Shown in pieces: positions 50,060 through 61,114 of a DNA stretch of 64,000 nt. Under the pieces are notes generated by a model. It did no database searches. It was not told the DNA's origin and worked only from the letters and a program-made list of their open reading frames with translations. The position numbers and the translations under genes were made by a program. The DNA is from Isochrysis galbana (taxonomy: Eukaryota > Haptophyta > Isochrysidales > Isochrysidaceae). The stretch covers positions 1,336,793 through 1,400,792 of the forward strand of contig CM030932.1 of the NCBI GenBank assembly GCA_018136815.1, written 5' to 3'. Within the stretch, counting starts at the first letter, position 1, and each line of letters starts with the position of its first letter.

Positions 50060-53000
50060 TCAACGTGTGGCAGCGTCGAGCATCTGCCGGAAGAGCGCAT
50101 CGGCTCCAACACCTTGATGGCATCCCGCTCCACGAAGCAGCGTCCCATACCTTTCCCCGGATGCCTGCCCAGAAGCCATCGGCGGGTTCGCATTGCCAAG
50201 CTGGAGATAGCCATCGACAGCAACGACACATCGCAGCAGTTCAGCGGATGCCCTAGCGTCGCCGGGCACTCCGATATTCATGTCAATAGAGGCATGATTC
50301 AGCATGCCTTGTCTAGTGCACACCGCAGCGAAGGTGGCATCGATGAGCGCTGGTGTTATCCACCGGGCAGTCGGGTCGTTTGGGTTGTCCACGGCGTCCT
50401 GGCAACCCAAACGGAGCTGACGGAGGGAGAGTGCGCGCCGGGGGTCGGGCGTTGGAGGTTTGAGTTGGGGGAGGGTTGGGAGCGAAAGGCGCACATGTAA
50501 GGCTTGCATGGGCGGTGGTCGACTGCGCGCGATTGCATGGCGCAGACGCGCGAAAGGGAAGGCCAACCCGATATTACCGCAGACCGCACCACTCGAAATA
50601 GCGTAGGGCATGGGTAAGCTATCATACCTGCTCCAACAACGTGGCCAATTGGGTGTGCTTGAACGCGAGAAGGGCACGACAGAGTGCCGCGGGATTGCGC
50701 CGCCGTGGGTGACACCAAAAGTGGGATGATGGCTCAAGCATTGCGAGGGCAAGCCCAATGGCATCCTGCCGTGATCTATCGTCCTGTCGTGTGGCGAGAA
50801 TACGCACGAAAGCGACGCCGCGACCACCCGGAACCGTGCCCCTGGCGTGCAGAGCATAAGCGGCAGCAGGAAATTGGTGGGAGGCGCCCTCGAGGATAGT
50901 CTTTGCAGTGTTTAGAGCCAAGCGGTGTGCATTTGTTGACCCGGCACCACCGGATTGCCCACGGGTGTGGATGGTCAATTCGAGAACTTCACGTGGCGTC
51001 GCGTCAGCTCCGCTCGCTGACGTGAAAGAGGCGCCAAAACAATCGAGGAGCCACTGTGGTAGCGGTGAAGAGGGTGACGCACGAAGGGCAGCAAAGGCGG
51101 CGGCGCAGCTAATCGAAAAGTTGTCGCTCTCGTCATCGTGCAGATCGATGAGCGACCTGAGGCGGCGCCAAATTTGGCGGACGGCGTTGGGATCCATAGT
51201 GTCAGGGGCAATCGCGGCATCAGCCGCTAAGACGGCGGCAACTAGAGCAATGCCCGAAGGATTGGCCATGGAGCTCGGTTCTCTTGATGTGTGGTACTGA
51301 AGTTCGCGCCGGAAAGCCAACGCCAACTGAATTGCAGCATCGTATTGACGATGGTGGAGAAGAGACTCTAAGACTCGTGCGGGTGAGGCGCGGATAGCCG
51401 CGTTGATGTCAGCAATTGGCGCGCGAGCGTCGCCCAAGGCGGCGACTAGGGCGGCTCGAGCCAGAGCGAGGTGACGGAAGCAGCGTATTTCGTCTAGCTG
51501 TAACGGCCGTGCGAGCGCAGCGCAAGCAGAGGAACTTGATGAATTGGAGCGGAGCGTGGCAAGCTTGGTGGCCAATGGCTGCGTCTGAAACGAGGATGTT
51601 TCAGGAGATGGCGTTGATGAGCATGAGCGGTGTTAGTGCGCATGTTCGGAAGCAGGGGCCTGAGGAGATACATACCTTCAAGCGTAGCGTTGCGCTTGCA
51701 TTAGCTGCGTACAAGGCGTACACAAGATCATCACCACCGACTCCTCCCATGTCAACATCAACATCTGATGCATCCGTCAGCGAGCTTGGCACTTCGGGAA
51801 GCAAGGACCTGCCCACCGCCGCTCCCGACTCTAAGTTGGAGGGCTGGACAGAAGAGAAGGCGTTGGCCGCATTCACTACATCCTCCGCGCGCGACGAGTC
51901 CGGAGAGATAATATAATGACAGCCGGGCGGCGACTGCTCAAGCGCCGTGATGCACGCTGAGAGCGCTGCTGCCTCCCTCCAGAGTAACTCCTCCAGATTA
52001 TCTCGCGTCCTGCTCCCCGCCGATTCGTCGGGGGAGGGTGCGGATGCGTCCAGTGCACATGACATCTCCTCGTCGTCGAGTCGCAGAATGATGGCTCTCA
52101 GACGATATGACAGATCGAGCATGGCTTGCGCTGCGCCAGGCATGTTGCCGTAGCGTACCTGGGCAAGAGGGGTTGCGGATGTGGGCAAAGTAGGGCAGTA
52201 AAACATCTTTGGTATGTTGGATACCACATGCCCATAACGATTCTCGTGTTTGACAACGGGCGGCTGCGGGGTTCAAGTCGGGGCAGAGCAGCAGGCGTGG
52301 CTTGTAGCTTGCAGAAAGACCCCTCGCTTCCCCAAGGCATACTCGCCTGCAACGCGTATAAAATTTCGTACACAGATGTGCCCGGCTCGGCCCGTGCGAC
52401 GTCGGAGTAGAGAGCATGCCGTGACAGCGTGGCAAGCAGCAAGTCCCTGAGCTCGCCATGAACGTCCAGCTTGGCCAACCTGGCCAGCTCTCTTTTACGT
52501 TGCAGCACCGAGACAAGGGTGTTTATGCAGTCGTCACGACACTCCGTGTAAAGACCCGCAGGTGAATAAGGCGTCGCCTCCTCGCGCGCCAAAGCGTCCA
52601 ACTTGGTGAGTGTTGAAAAAGCGAGGCCCAGACGACCCAGGCCAAGCGCGTGGGTAAAGAGCACCAAATGCGCAGCAGCATGTGCAGACGGGGCATGGCT
52701 CGACAAAGTGCTCATCTCCACCGCGCGCGAGGCAAAGGGCAAGACGAACTCGGATTGCCCTGCCGCGGCAAAGCAGCACCATGCGTTCGCAAGATACTCA
52801 TACAATCTCCACTCAGATTCCTCAGCCGGACCCTGAGAAGTGTGGAAGACAAGCAGTGTGAGCATCGGTGCTAGGCGGAGAAGGGCATGGCACTGAAGGT
52901 AATACGTTGATGAGCCATGCACATTGTTGAGTTTTGACGACTGCGCAATCGAAAGCCCGACCTCGACTTGGGTCACTCACCTGCAGTGCTTCTTCTCGTA

Positions 53001-55694
53001 CCATCTCTGGTATTTTGGCCGCTTCGTTGAGCTGCTTAAAAGCCTCCCCCGACAGTTGGGCGTTGCGCATCATGCATGCCGCGGCTGCGCTAAATCGACC
53101 CGTGGCAAGATCAGCCAGAGCGGCGGCATGTGTGTGCAATGGTGCCTTCGACCGCAACAGGCGTAAATAACCGCGTAGTGGCAGCCACAGCCGCGCAGAG
53201 CATAAGAGCATGGCAATGCCCTCACCAACATCCCCCGTTGTGGAGCCCCCGTCCGCCTGTTGCGCCATCTTAATGTCGTTCTCGACCATAGCTAGCAAGA
53301 CGAGGGCGGCGCCAGCAGCAGCACGAGCCGCTGCGGCGATGTCGCCAGAGATGTCGGCGGAGAGCCGTGCAGGGAGAGCCGAGGAGCGGAGGACGAGTTC
53401 GAGAACGCTGAGTGTTTCCAAAGGCGCGCTCGGTTCGACGGTATGGAAGTGGGAGAGCCACACAAGCAAGTGACGCGGAGCAGGGCGGGTGAAGCTGCTC
53501 ATGGCGGGAGCGGCAAGTTTCACATCGGAAGCGGCGAGGGCAGTACAGCAGCCAACTACGGCATGGATTATTGCATGGCGAGTCTCCATAGATTGAACAG
53601 CACCAGAGTGCAAGCCGTTCCAGGCGAGGCAGATAGCGCTATGCCATGGGGTCACGAGAGAGTCCACCACCGGAGAGGCTGATGCAGGCTCGTCCATTGA
53701 GCCAGGAAGCCGGACGAGAAGGGTAAGACTGAAGTGCGCGTGTCGGGGAGGCGGGGAGGGGGGTTACTGACCGAGTCTTGGGCCCATCTGCTGGCACGTA
53801 GCGGAGGGGCTGCTTACGCTCACCTAGATCTTGTGACAACCACGAGAGGTGTACCTACCTCGCACGGTCGCAACGACTGAATGCCTAGCATCTCTGCATC
53901 TTCACACTTCCGCCGTTGGCAGATGGATAGGAGCTGTGAGCCCAAGGCGTACTCGCTCTCCTCACGTGGAGGTAAAGTCTGGCCCATTACCGTTGCTTCT
54001 GCCGCAGCAGCAGCCTCAAGTTCACCCACCCGCCGATGAATACCATTCGCAAGGCGTTCATGGATGGGGACGGGGCGCAAGCCATGGAGCGAGGGACTCG
54101 CAGGAGATAAGAGCGCATTGCACCCGTAGTCAAGTTGACGGGGGCTGAAGCGGAAAGGAGTCGAGAGCAGGTGCAGGAGCTTCTCGGTCAGCGAGCCCAA
54201 CTGGTGCAGACTATGGATGCCAGCTGCGGCTCCCACGCCACGACTTGCCGCATCGCCTAGTTCTTTGCCCGACATGAATTCTTCATACGAGATCGAGTCG
54301 TCATCGTCGCAGAGCATTCGAGCTTGATGCCACGCGCCTACAGCCTCAACATCCGCAAGAGGTACCCTTGCGAACCAGAGCGACGGCAAACCGGCAGACC
54401 TGGTCGTCGCCGGCGGAGCGGCGCCGCATAACGCGGCTATCAGTAAATCACCGCCCGCCCCCTCCTCTTGATTGAGCACCAGGCGAAGCAGAGCTGCGCC
54501 GTGCTCGCTCACGGGTGGTGGCGCAGCAACCGATCGCCAGCTCATAGCCGAGAAGGCCTCAGCAGCCTTTCGTAGTGCGTCCACTCCCAGAGACGGTCGG
54601 ACGGAGACGTACACGGTGGAGGAGTAGGACATGGCGACCGCCATAAGCCCGCCAGCGTTGAATGCCGCTAATGTAGGCATTGGACAGCCGGGTGCGACAT
54701 GAGCAGCCGCACTCGAGACATAAGGAGGCACAGGTCCCTGAAGCGTGATAGCAGTGGCACTCGGTGGATCCGCCGACCCGCGAACCGCCGACTGAAGGTG
54801 CCACGAGGCGAGACGCCCGTTTGCCGAGAGTGCTAGAGCGCACATGCCGCCACCTCCGGGTACCGCAGCATCGGGTGGAGAGCCGAGGATGATAAGGTCG
54901 GCGAGATCCTCGGTCGTGGCTGAGTGGGTGCCACCGCTGAAGGCACCCCACGCCCCCAGCACGCTGCCCCACCGTCCGCGGGGTTGGGGGAGCGACACTT
55001 CTGACATCGCCATTTCACGCGAGATGAAGTCTGTCTGGACCTCAATGAGAGTTGGGGCGTCCCCCTCGCCTCCCAGCACGATGAGCTGCGAGAGCATGTC
55101 GTTCCCTAGCTCCAACGGCGGGGCGAAGCGTGCAAGGCGCAGCCGGCCCAGCGTCCTGCCGGCGAGATCGTCAGCGTACCCAAACTTGCTCATCACCAAT
55201 GGCTCAGGGCGATCAAGCCAGAAGGTGGGGCGAAGGGGCGTGCCGTCGGGCTGGACGTCGTCGCAGCTGAAGCGCAGCTGAAAGACATGCCCGCCCGCCG
55301 GTTGCGCATGCGCAACTGCACAAATAAGGAGCGAATCATCAGCAAGCTGACAGACGCTAACCTCGGGCACAAGCGGTGCCGGGAAGCGGAGGGCAAGCTC
55401 AGCGCGGTCAGGCGCGCGTGCAAGGGGCCGCGCATGAGGCTTAGCGAGTAGGCAAAGCTCGCTCAGCTCAAGGAGAGAGCCCTGCACTCGCCACGTCAAC
55501 AACTGGCCCTGCTGCCGGCGCGAGCCCGCAAAGACTCCACCCGCAGCCGAAGGGAGCGAGGAAGAGAGTGGCTGCGATGCGGGGGCGACTGTCTCGACTA
55601 CGTTGTACACGGGCGTCTCGGCTGCCGGCGCGAAATCGAGCAGGCTAACTTGAGCGAGGCAGGAGGCCCCATCCGCAGGAGTGCCGCCTGCCAT
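50060..55694 (-). CDS. NUP160: Nuclear pore complex protein NUP160 (Y-complex)
   Basis: Minus-strand exons fit as 55694-53824, 53728-52981, 52892-52347, 52158-51676, 51584-50628 and 50398-50060, in consistent phase; about 1647 residues. Introns are 95, 88, 188, 91 and 229 bp. The third is GC-AG (cag|gcgagt). The third exon start could also be 52940, adding 16 residues. Exon 1 encodes a beta-propeller-like half (LLTWRVQGSLLELSEL, LASWHLQSAV). The helical C-terminal half carries the family hallmark across the GC-AG intron: SVYEILYALQ|VRYGNMPGAAQAMLDL then SYRLRAII. The next exon reads CFRHLALARAALVAALGDAR ... VLESLLHHRQYDAAIQLALA, as in NUP160 proteins. The protein is a scaffold of the nuclear pore outer ring. 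The last exon is the least certain. Confidence 0.8.
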
Positions 55695-56463
55695 GCGTGG
55701 AGGGGGAAGGGGGAAGGGGGCAGGGGGCAGGGGTGGAAGGGCGGGGGAGGGCGGGGGGGGAGCGGAGTGGAGAGGAAGCGCGAGCGAGCGCTGGTGGCTG
55801 TGAGGACGAGAGGAGGGAGGGGGGAGGGGGGAAGGGAGGGAGGGGGGAAGCGGGAGAGGCGAGAGGCTCTCGGGGGGGGAAGAGGGGGAGAGAGGGTAGC
55901 ACGCGCGCGCGTGAGAGCGAGAGAGAGAGAGACAGAGAGAGAGAAAACGGGTGTTTATTTAGTGATGGAGAGAGAAGAGAAGGTTGGGGAGAGAGAGAGC
56001 GGGAAGGCGGAGGGCACCCAACGAGTGGGCCGAGGAAGACCGCGCGCTCGCGCGGGGCCGGCTGCCCCCCCCCCCCCGGTATCATATCCCTGGGGGGAAG
56101 TGGCAGCACCAAAACTGACCATTTTACTCTGCTACTCCGTAGCTACGCAATTCCTGGCGCGTGCCCAACTCCTGGCCTGGGGGTCCTTCGGTGCCCTGGG
56201 GGCTGCTGGGACAGCTGCACATGAGCGATGGCGCCGGGGCTGAAGGCCAGGGCACATCCAGCGAGGCTGTGACCGCGGGGGCAGCGCCCCGCGCCCGCGC
56301 AACCCGAGCTGGGCCGGATCCAGCAGTGGCAGCGAGTGCGCCCAACGGGGCCGCAGCGGTCCTTCAAGAGGAGGAGGGGGCAGCAGAGGGGCGGGGGGCG
56401 CGGCAGCGGCGTCGGGCGAGTGGGTCAGTATCATACAGCGATGGGAGGCGCGCGCCCCCATCG
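55695..56463. other. NUP160 promoter side: GA/G-rich tracts
   Basis: On the plus strand this is G- and GA-rich (GGGGGAAGGGGGAAGGGGG, then GAGAGAGAGAGA near 55915-55945), that is, a C/CT-rich tract upstream of the minus-strand start codon. Long purine-coded open frames here are composition artefacts. The segment 56040-56110 includes a C run (56067-56078) followed by CGGTATCATATCCCTGGGG, resembling the family A CCCCCGGTATCACTCGG block. Confidence 0.5.
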
Positions 56464-56889
56464 ATGGATACGAAGCAAAGGGCGCTGCAGGCCCTTTGCG
56501 GCTGGTACTGGTACCACCCCGACGCGGACCACAGCACATTAAAGACGAAGCAGCAGTGGGCGGCCGAGTTTGGCATTGACAAGAGGAGGTTTTGCTACTG
56601 GGAGGAGAACGTCGGTGAAGAGATGATTGACCGCCTCCGCCGGGGCGTCGTCCCTATCGCGGTGGTGCCCATGAGGCAACCACCGCGGCTTGGGCACCAC
56701 CGCGATATATATCCCGTGCAGCAGCTCCATATCGCGGTGGTGCCCATGAGGCAACCACCGCGGCTTGGGCGAGGCAGAGCGCCATCGCCGATCGCATCGC
56801 CAATCGTATATCGCCGGGTAAGATTCTTACTACATTCACGCGCACGCACATTCACACAAACGCACGCGAAACTTATAGTAACAAAGTAA
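56464..56889 (+). CDS. 'DTKxRAL...STLKTK...EFGID' domain protein, unrecognised, probably multi-copy
   Basis: From Met 56464: MDTKQRALQALCGWYWYHPD, then ADHSTLKTKQQWAAEFGIDK and RRFCYWEENVGEEMIDRLRR. A second copy lies at 42790-42927 (-). The domain looks like a compact helical unit with conserved Trp and Tyr, perhaps a DNA-binding head. After it, a 42-bp segment (CATATCGCGGTGGTGCCCAT...) is repeated at about 56657 and 56729, giving IAVVPMRQPPRLG twice. A donor-like GGTAAGA at 56817 suggests splicing toward the ORF at 57095, but the phases do not match the obvious acceptor. The in-frame sequence before Met 56464 is open back to 56161 but low-complexity. The gene may be inactive. Confidence 0.4.
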   Translation: MDTKQRALQALCGWYWYHPDADHSTLKTKQQWAAEFGIDKRRFCYWEENVGEEMIDRLRRGVVPIAVVPMRQPPRLGHHRDIYPVQQLHIAVVPMRQPPRLGRGRAPSPIASPIVYRRVRFLLHSRARTFTQTHAKLIVTK

Positions 56890-57094
56890 GAGTGCGGGGA
56901 AATTTCTGTGCCGCAAGAATGCCCCGCGCGGACTCGAAACGGCCGCGAGGGAGAAGTGAGAAGCAGAGACCTCAGTATAAACATACAGAGGTTAGAATGA
57001 GCATCCACGATGCATGAGATGGATGTATCCATGATAGATATGCATCTATGATGCACATATCATGGATGTATCCATGATAGTCCCCCTTCCCTGT

Positions 57095-57325
57095 AGGCCT
57101 CCTGGGCCCGACGGCAAGGCCCGCAGCTACGCCAAGGCGGCCGTAGCGAGCGATGAGACGGACGACGTCGTGTCCTTGGGCTTCCTCCACGGCTACAACC
57201 TCGACGAGCTGCTCAAGGATTTGAAGGCGCGCTGCAACCGCGTGGGAGACTCTCGTAAGTATGGGTCTAAGGGATCGCGCGGGTTGTACCGGGAGGCAGT
57301 GAAGTGGGCGTCTGGGAACTGGTAG
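57095..57325 (+). CDS. Unrecognised short open frame next to the 204-bp array
   Basis: After an acceptor-like CTTCCCTGTAG (57086-57096) the frame reads PPGPDGKARSYAKAAVASDE, then TDDVVSLGFLHGYNLDELLK and DLKARCNRVGDSRKYGSKGS, stopping at 57325. The composition is protein-like, with a regular helix (DELLKDLKARC). It may be a second exon or domain of the element containing the 56464 ORF. The bases between (56890-57094) contain ATGGATGTATCCATGATA repeats. Confidence 0.3.
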   Translation, partial: RPPGPDGKARSYAKAAVASDETDDVVSLGFLHGYNLDELLKDLKARCNRVGDSRKYGSKGSRGLYREAVKWASGNW

Positions 57326-57612
57326 CGGTTGTCAGTGGATGTGCGTTGTCGTTCGTATCCACCCTCTGAGTCGGAGGGTGGGGGTGGGGCACCGCCCTCG
57401 TCTTCAGGCGGGGGTGGGTAGTGCGGCAAAGCCAAAGCGGGCAAGGTTTCAGTGGAAGCGGGCATTGGCCCGCTCCTCACTGCACCGGAGGGCGACGGGG
57501 GCGAGGATGGAGGCGCGGCGCCGAACTCGGAAGGGTCTGGGGGAGCGGTGACTGCGGCCTCGGCGTGCGAGTGGGCGAAAGGTTCGGCGTCGGTGGGAAG
57601 CAGAGCGGGTAG

Positions 57613-58745
57613 CGGGGGCGGCGGGCGCGATTGGCGTAGCTGTGAGGGCGGCATACCGCACTTTGGTGCTGGTAGCGGCATCCATTTGGTGAGCGGTGAC
57701 TTGAACGGCCTCGTGGCGCCCCCGGTCGCGGGTCGAAGTTGGGCACTCATGGCGCGTCTTGAGGCGTGATGACGTCATCACCGGGGGCCGCAAGCGGCCG
57801 ATTTCGACGCAGTGCGCGGGGGCGGCGGGCGCGATTGGCGTGGCTGTGAGGGCGGCATACCGCACTTTGGTGCTAGTAGCGGCATCCATTTGGCGAGCGG
57901 TGACGTGGCGCCCCCGGTCGCGGGTCGAAGTTGGGCACTCAGGGCGCGTCTTGAGGCGTGACGACGTCATCACCGGGGGCCTCAAGCGGCCGATTTCGAC
58001 GCAGTGCGCGGGGGCGGCGGGCGCGATTGGCGTAGCTGTGAGGGCGGCATACCGCACTTTGGTGCTGGTAGCGGCATCCATATGGTGAGCGGTGACTCGA
58101 ACGGCCTCGTGGCGCCCCCGGTCGCGGGTCGAAGTTGGGCACTCATGGCGCGTCTTGGGGCGTGACGACGTCATCACCGGGGGCCTCAAGCGGCCGATTT
58201 CGACGCAGTGCGCGGGGGCGGCGGGCGCGATTGGCGTGGTTGTGAGGGCGCTTTGGTGCTCGTAGCGGCATCCATTTGGCGAGCGGTGACTCGAACGGCC
58301 TCGTGGCGCCCCCGGTCGCGGGTCGAAGTTGGGCACTCAGGGCGCGTCTTGAGGCGTGACGACGTCATCACCAGGGGCCTCAAGCGGCCGATTTCGACGC
58401 AGTGCGCGGGGGCGGCGGGCGCGATTGGCGTGGCTGTGAGGGCGGCATACCGCACTTTGGTGCTGGTAGCGGCATCCATTTGGCGAGCGGTGACTCGAAC
58501 GGCCTCGTGGCGCCCCCGGTCGCGGGTCGAAGTTGGGCACTCAGGGCGCGTCTTGAGGCGTGACGACGTCATCACCGGGGGCCGCAAGCGGCCGATTTCG
58601 ACGCAGTGCGCGGGGGCGGCGGGCGCGATTGGCGTGGCTGTGAGGGCGGCATACCGCACTTTGGTGCTGGTAGCGGCATCCATATGGTGAGCGGTGACTC
58701 GAACGGCCTCGTGGCGCCCCCGGTCGCGGGTCGAAGTTGGGTTCT
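57613..58745. repeat. Tandem array of a 204-bp unit, about 5.5 copies
   Basis: The landmark GGTCGAAGTT recurs at 57731, 57923, 58127, 58321, 58525 and 58729 (spacings 192, 204, 194, 204, 204). The 192 unit lacks 12 bp around TCGAACGGCC and the 194 unit lacks 10 bp at GGCGGCATACC. Each unit contains GATTGGCGTxGCTGTGAG, CACTTTGGTGCTxGTAGCGG and TGACGTCATCACC. The unit length is a multiple of three and is open on both strands for most of the array, which explains the long repetitive open frames. It continues at 58745 into a TTTAGCGTCTTTAG segment shared with 18.63 kb. Confidence 0.9.
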
Positions 58746-59271
58746 CGAGCCCTTGGTGTTTTTAGCGGTTAGCGTCTTTAGTTTTTGCGATACTTACGTA
58801 CACGTTCAAGTCCATAAAAACATAGTAAAAATATATTGCTGTGTGTATAGAACCAGGATCTTTGGTCCGGGTCAGCTGCCGATGCCCATGGTTTCGTGTT
58901 TCGCTGCGAGAGGCGCGCATGAAGGCCATCGGTAAAATAATACCGGAGGGGGGCCTGACATATATTTCCGCACGGCCGTCAGAGGCCTGAAATCGGGTAT
59001 TTTTCGAAAATTTTGCCGGAAGACCCCCGGTTTTTTTTGCTGATCTCCCATACCGGAACCTATAGGGAGCTTATTTAGGCCTTCGTTTGCCCATTACAGA
59101 TGGTGCCCTTCGCACCCCCCTAGTGAGTGACCGGGCTAACACCATATGTAGTAGACCTATTCATGGTGTCATGGTACTGGAGAATGGAAACATCTGGAGG
59201 GTGCTTTTCCCACCCCGGTATCTCTTCTCGACGCCTCTTCTGGCTTTCCGACGAGGAGGCCCACGATCACC
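58746..59271. other. Array 3' flank and promoter side of the FKBP gene
   Basis: AT-rich 3' flank of the satellite-related element (to about 59060), then a spacer. No gene recognised. Confidence 0.4.
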
Positions 59272-60782
59272 ATGGGCGGGCACGAGCACGAGCACGCGGA
59301 GGCAGAGGGGGAGGCGGAGGCGCACGCGCACGCGCACGCGCACGGACACGAGGAGACACACACGGAAGAGCATGGGCACGAGCACTCGCACGACGGTGAA
59401 CCGTGCCACGGCCATCACCACGACACCTCGCATGGTCACGGAGCTGCGCAGCCTCTGCCGCCGCTTGAGGGCGCGCCTGGCACTGATATCTCGAGAGCAC
59501 AGGACGGAGGCCTCTTCAAGCAGGTGCTTCGTGAGGGAGATGCTGAGGGAGGCTCGCCGCCGGTAGGCGCGAAGGTCAAGGTGCACTACACTGGCACGCT
59601 TGCCGACGGCTCTAAGTTCGACTCTTCGCGTGACCGGCCGGGTTTCTTCGAGTTTGATGTTGGAGTCGGCTCCGTCATCAAGGGGTGGGACGAGGGCATC
59701 TGCACCATGAAGAAGGTGCGCTCATTAATTATGTGTGCCACTACCTGCATATCTCACAAAGCTTTGTCGATGAGGACACCCATGAGTCTAGCCGGCTCCA
59801 CATACGTGTTGAGAGACACTGTGATGTCTTCATTCTTCTGGAATGAACGCTTGGCAACTGAGACAAAACATTGGATGAGTGCACCCAATTTATTGGGGCT
59901 GTGGCCGCACTAATCACTCACTTCAGTCTGCCCCCCCCCCCCCCCCCTGGGACTCCTGCTTGTAGGGTGAGCTCGCTGTGTTCACCTGCCGCCATGACTA
60001 TGCGTACGGCGCTCATGGCTCCCCGCCAAAAATTCCGGGTGGCGCTACTCTGACATTCGAGGTGCGTGTTCTCCGCTTTGCACCTCATGAATCCCTGTAG
60101 CCAATACATAATATGATTAGTTGATTACGGCGTTTGCACTCTTTTTTGCTGTCAGGTGGAGCTCTTCTCGTGGAAGGAGAAGAGGAAGGAGAAGTGGCAA
60201 TTGGATGAGGAAGGGAGACAGGTCGAGGCGTCAAGCCTGAAGGCGTCCGGCACAGACGCGTTCAAACAAGGCAAGCTTGCCGAGGCCCTTGATCTTTACT
60301 CAGATGCTGCAGACTACGTTGAGGGCGAGTCCGCGGAAGCAGCAAAGGCCCTATATATTTCATGCCTTCTCAACGCGGCTATGTGCTCTCTCAAGCTAAA
60401 AGAATTTAAAATGGCTGAGAATTACTGCACACGGGCTCTCACCAGCGACCCGGAAAACGTCAAGGCCCTATTTCGGCGTGGCTCGGCAAAGATGAATATG
60501 GGTGAGTATGTTGTCCTTGTGTTCTGCACACTCCTGCGTGGCCATTACGCGCAATCGCTGCTTGGTCACTTGCTTATCGCCTCTCAGATGCATGTATTTC
60601 TCTTGAACGCCGGCTCACTTGTCTTTGCAGGAGAGTTTGCGGACGCGAAAGTCGATCTCCGGGCTGCTGTCAACCTTGATCCGAAAGATAGGGCTATACG
60701 GGACGCTTTCGCCGAATGTCAAAAGAAAGAGGCTGACGCCAAGGAGGCCGAGAAGGCGGTGTATGGAAAGATGTTTGGTTAA
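59272..60782 (+). CDS. FKBP-type peptidyl-prolyl isomerase with His-rich N-terminus and TPR domain
   Basis: Four exons: 59272-59715, 59966-60061, 60156-60501 and 60631-60782; 345 residues. Introns of 250, 94 and 129 bp are GT-AG. Residues 2-62 are a His/Glu/Ala-rich stretch ([20 protein letters not shown] ... [12 protein letters not shown]) with about 23 His, likely metal-binding. The FKBP domain (about 95-180) is complete: [58 protein letters not shown] and FEVELFSW, with the active-site Tyr (VHYTG), Asp (FDSS), Trp (GWDEG) and Tyr (YAYG). The C-terminal TPR region (about 200-330) has [34 protein letters not shown] and [21 protein letters not shown]-FKBPs (FKBP52, plant ROF1) bind Hsp90. Only one FKBP domain is present, unlike FKBP52. 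Confidence 0.85.
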
Positions 60783-61114
60783 GAGTCCACGACTGGGTAG
60801 GAAGACCCATTGTGTGTTTCTGCTCCCCATGTGGCACATACACACGTCATCAGCCACTCAACAATCACCCGGGGTATGTGTACGATTGCTATCACGATCA
60901 CAACGGGAATAGAAGACATCGCCAATGCCCAGACGAAAACTAGCTCCGCCCCATCACGCTTCCGTAGGGAAGGCATCGTGTGACGCCCGACTACCGAGAA
61001 GGTTGATTTCTTCTACGAATAAGTCAACACTCTCCGCGCTCGCAGCACCAAAACCCCCTTGCCGTCCCGCCCACACACCACACATTTAATAACTCAAGTT
61101 AAAAGTTAACTTTA
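60783..61114. other. 3' side of the FKBP gene
   Basis: Non-coding by inspection. Bases 61082-61114 lead into the family C copy. Confidence 0.35.

Noticed and set aside
55645..56243. Open frames in the G/GA-rich region upstream of NUP160
   Set aside because: Composition-driven (Arg/Gly/Glu or Pro/Ser/Leu repeats on opposite strands), no domain, and it overlaps the promoter side of NUP160.
56818..57096. Intron joining the DTK-domain ORF to the ORF at 57095
   Set aside because: Good donor and acceptor sequences, but the phases do not match, so the join would shift the frame. Not adopted.
57449..58683. Long minus-strand open frames with repeated PAHCVEIGRLRPP-type units as a repetitive protein gene
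   Set aside because: They are explained by a 204-bp tandem array whose length is a multiple of three. Both strands are open and there is no start or splice context. Kept as a repeat, with translation raised only as a question.
57613..58745. CRISPR-like array
   Set aside because: Units are 204 bp and near-identical along their whole length, with no short repeat/unique spacer pattern, and the genome is eukaryotic.
60156..60782. Continuous reading through FKBP intron 3 as the normal protein
   Set aside because: Good GT-AG borders, and removal restores the TPR helix ([13 protein letters not shown]). Retention is possible only as an isoform.
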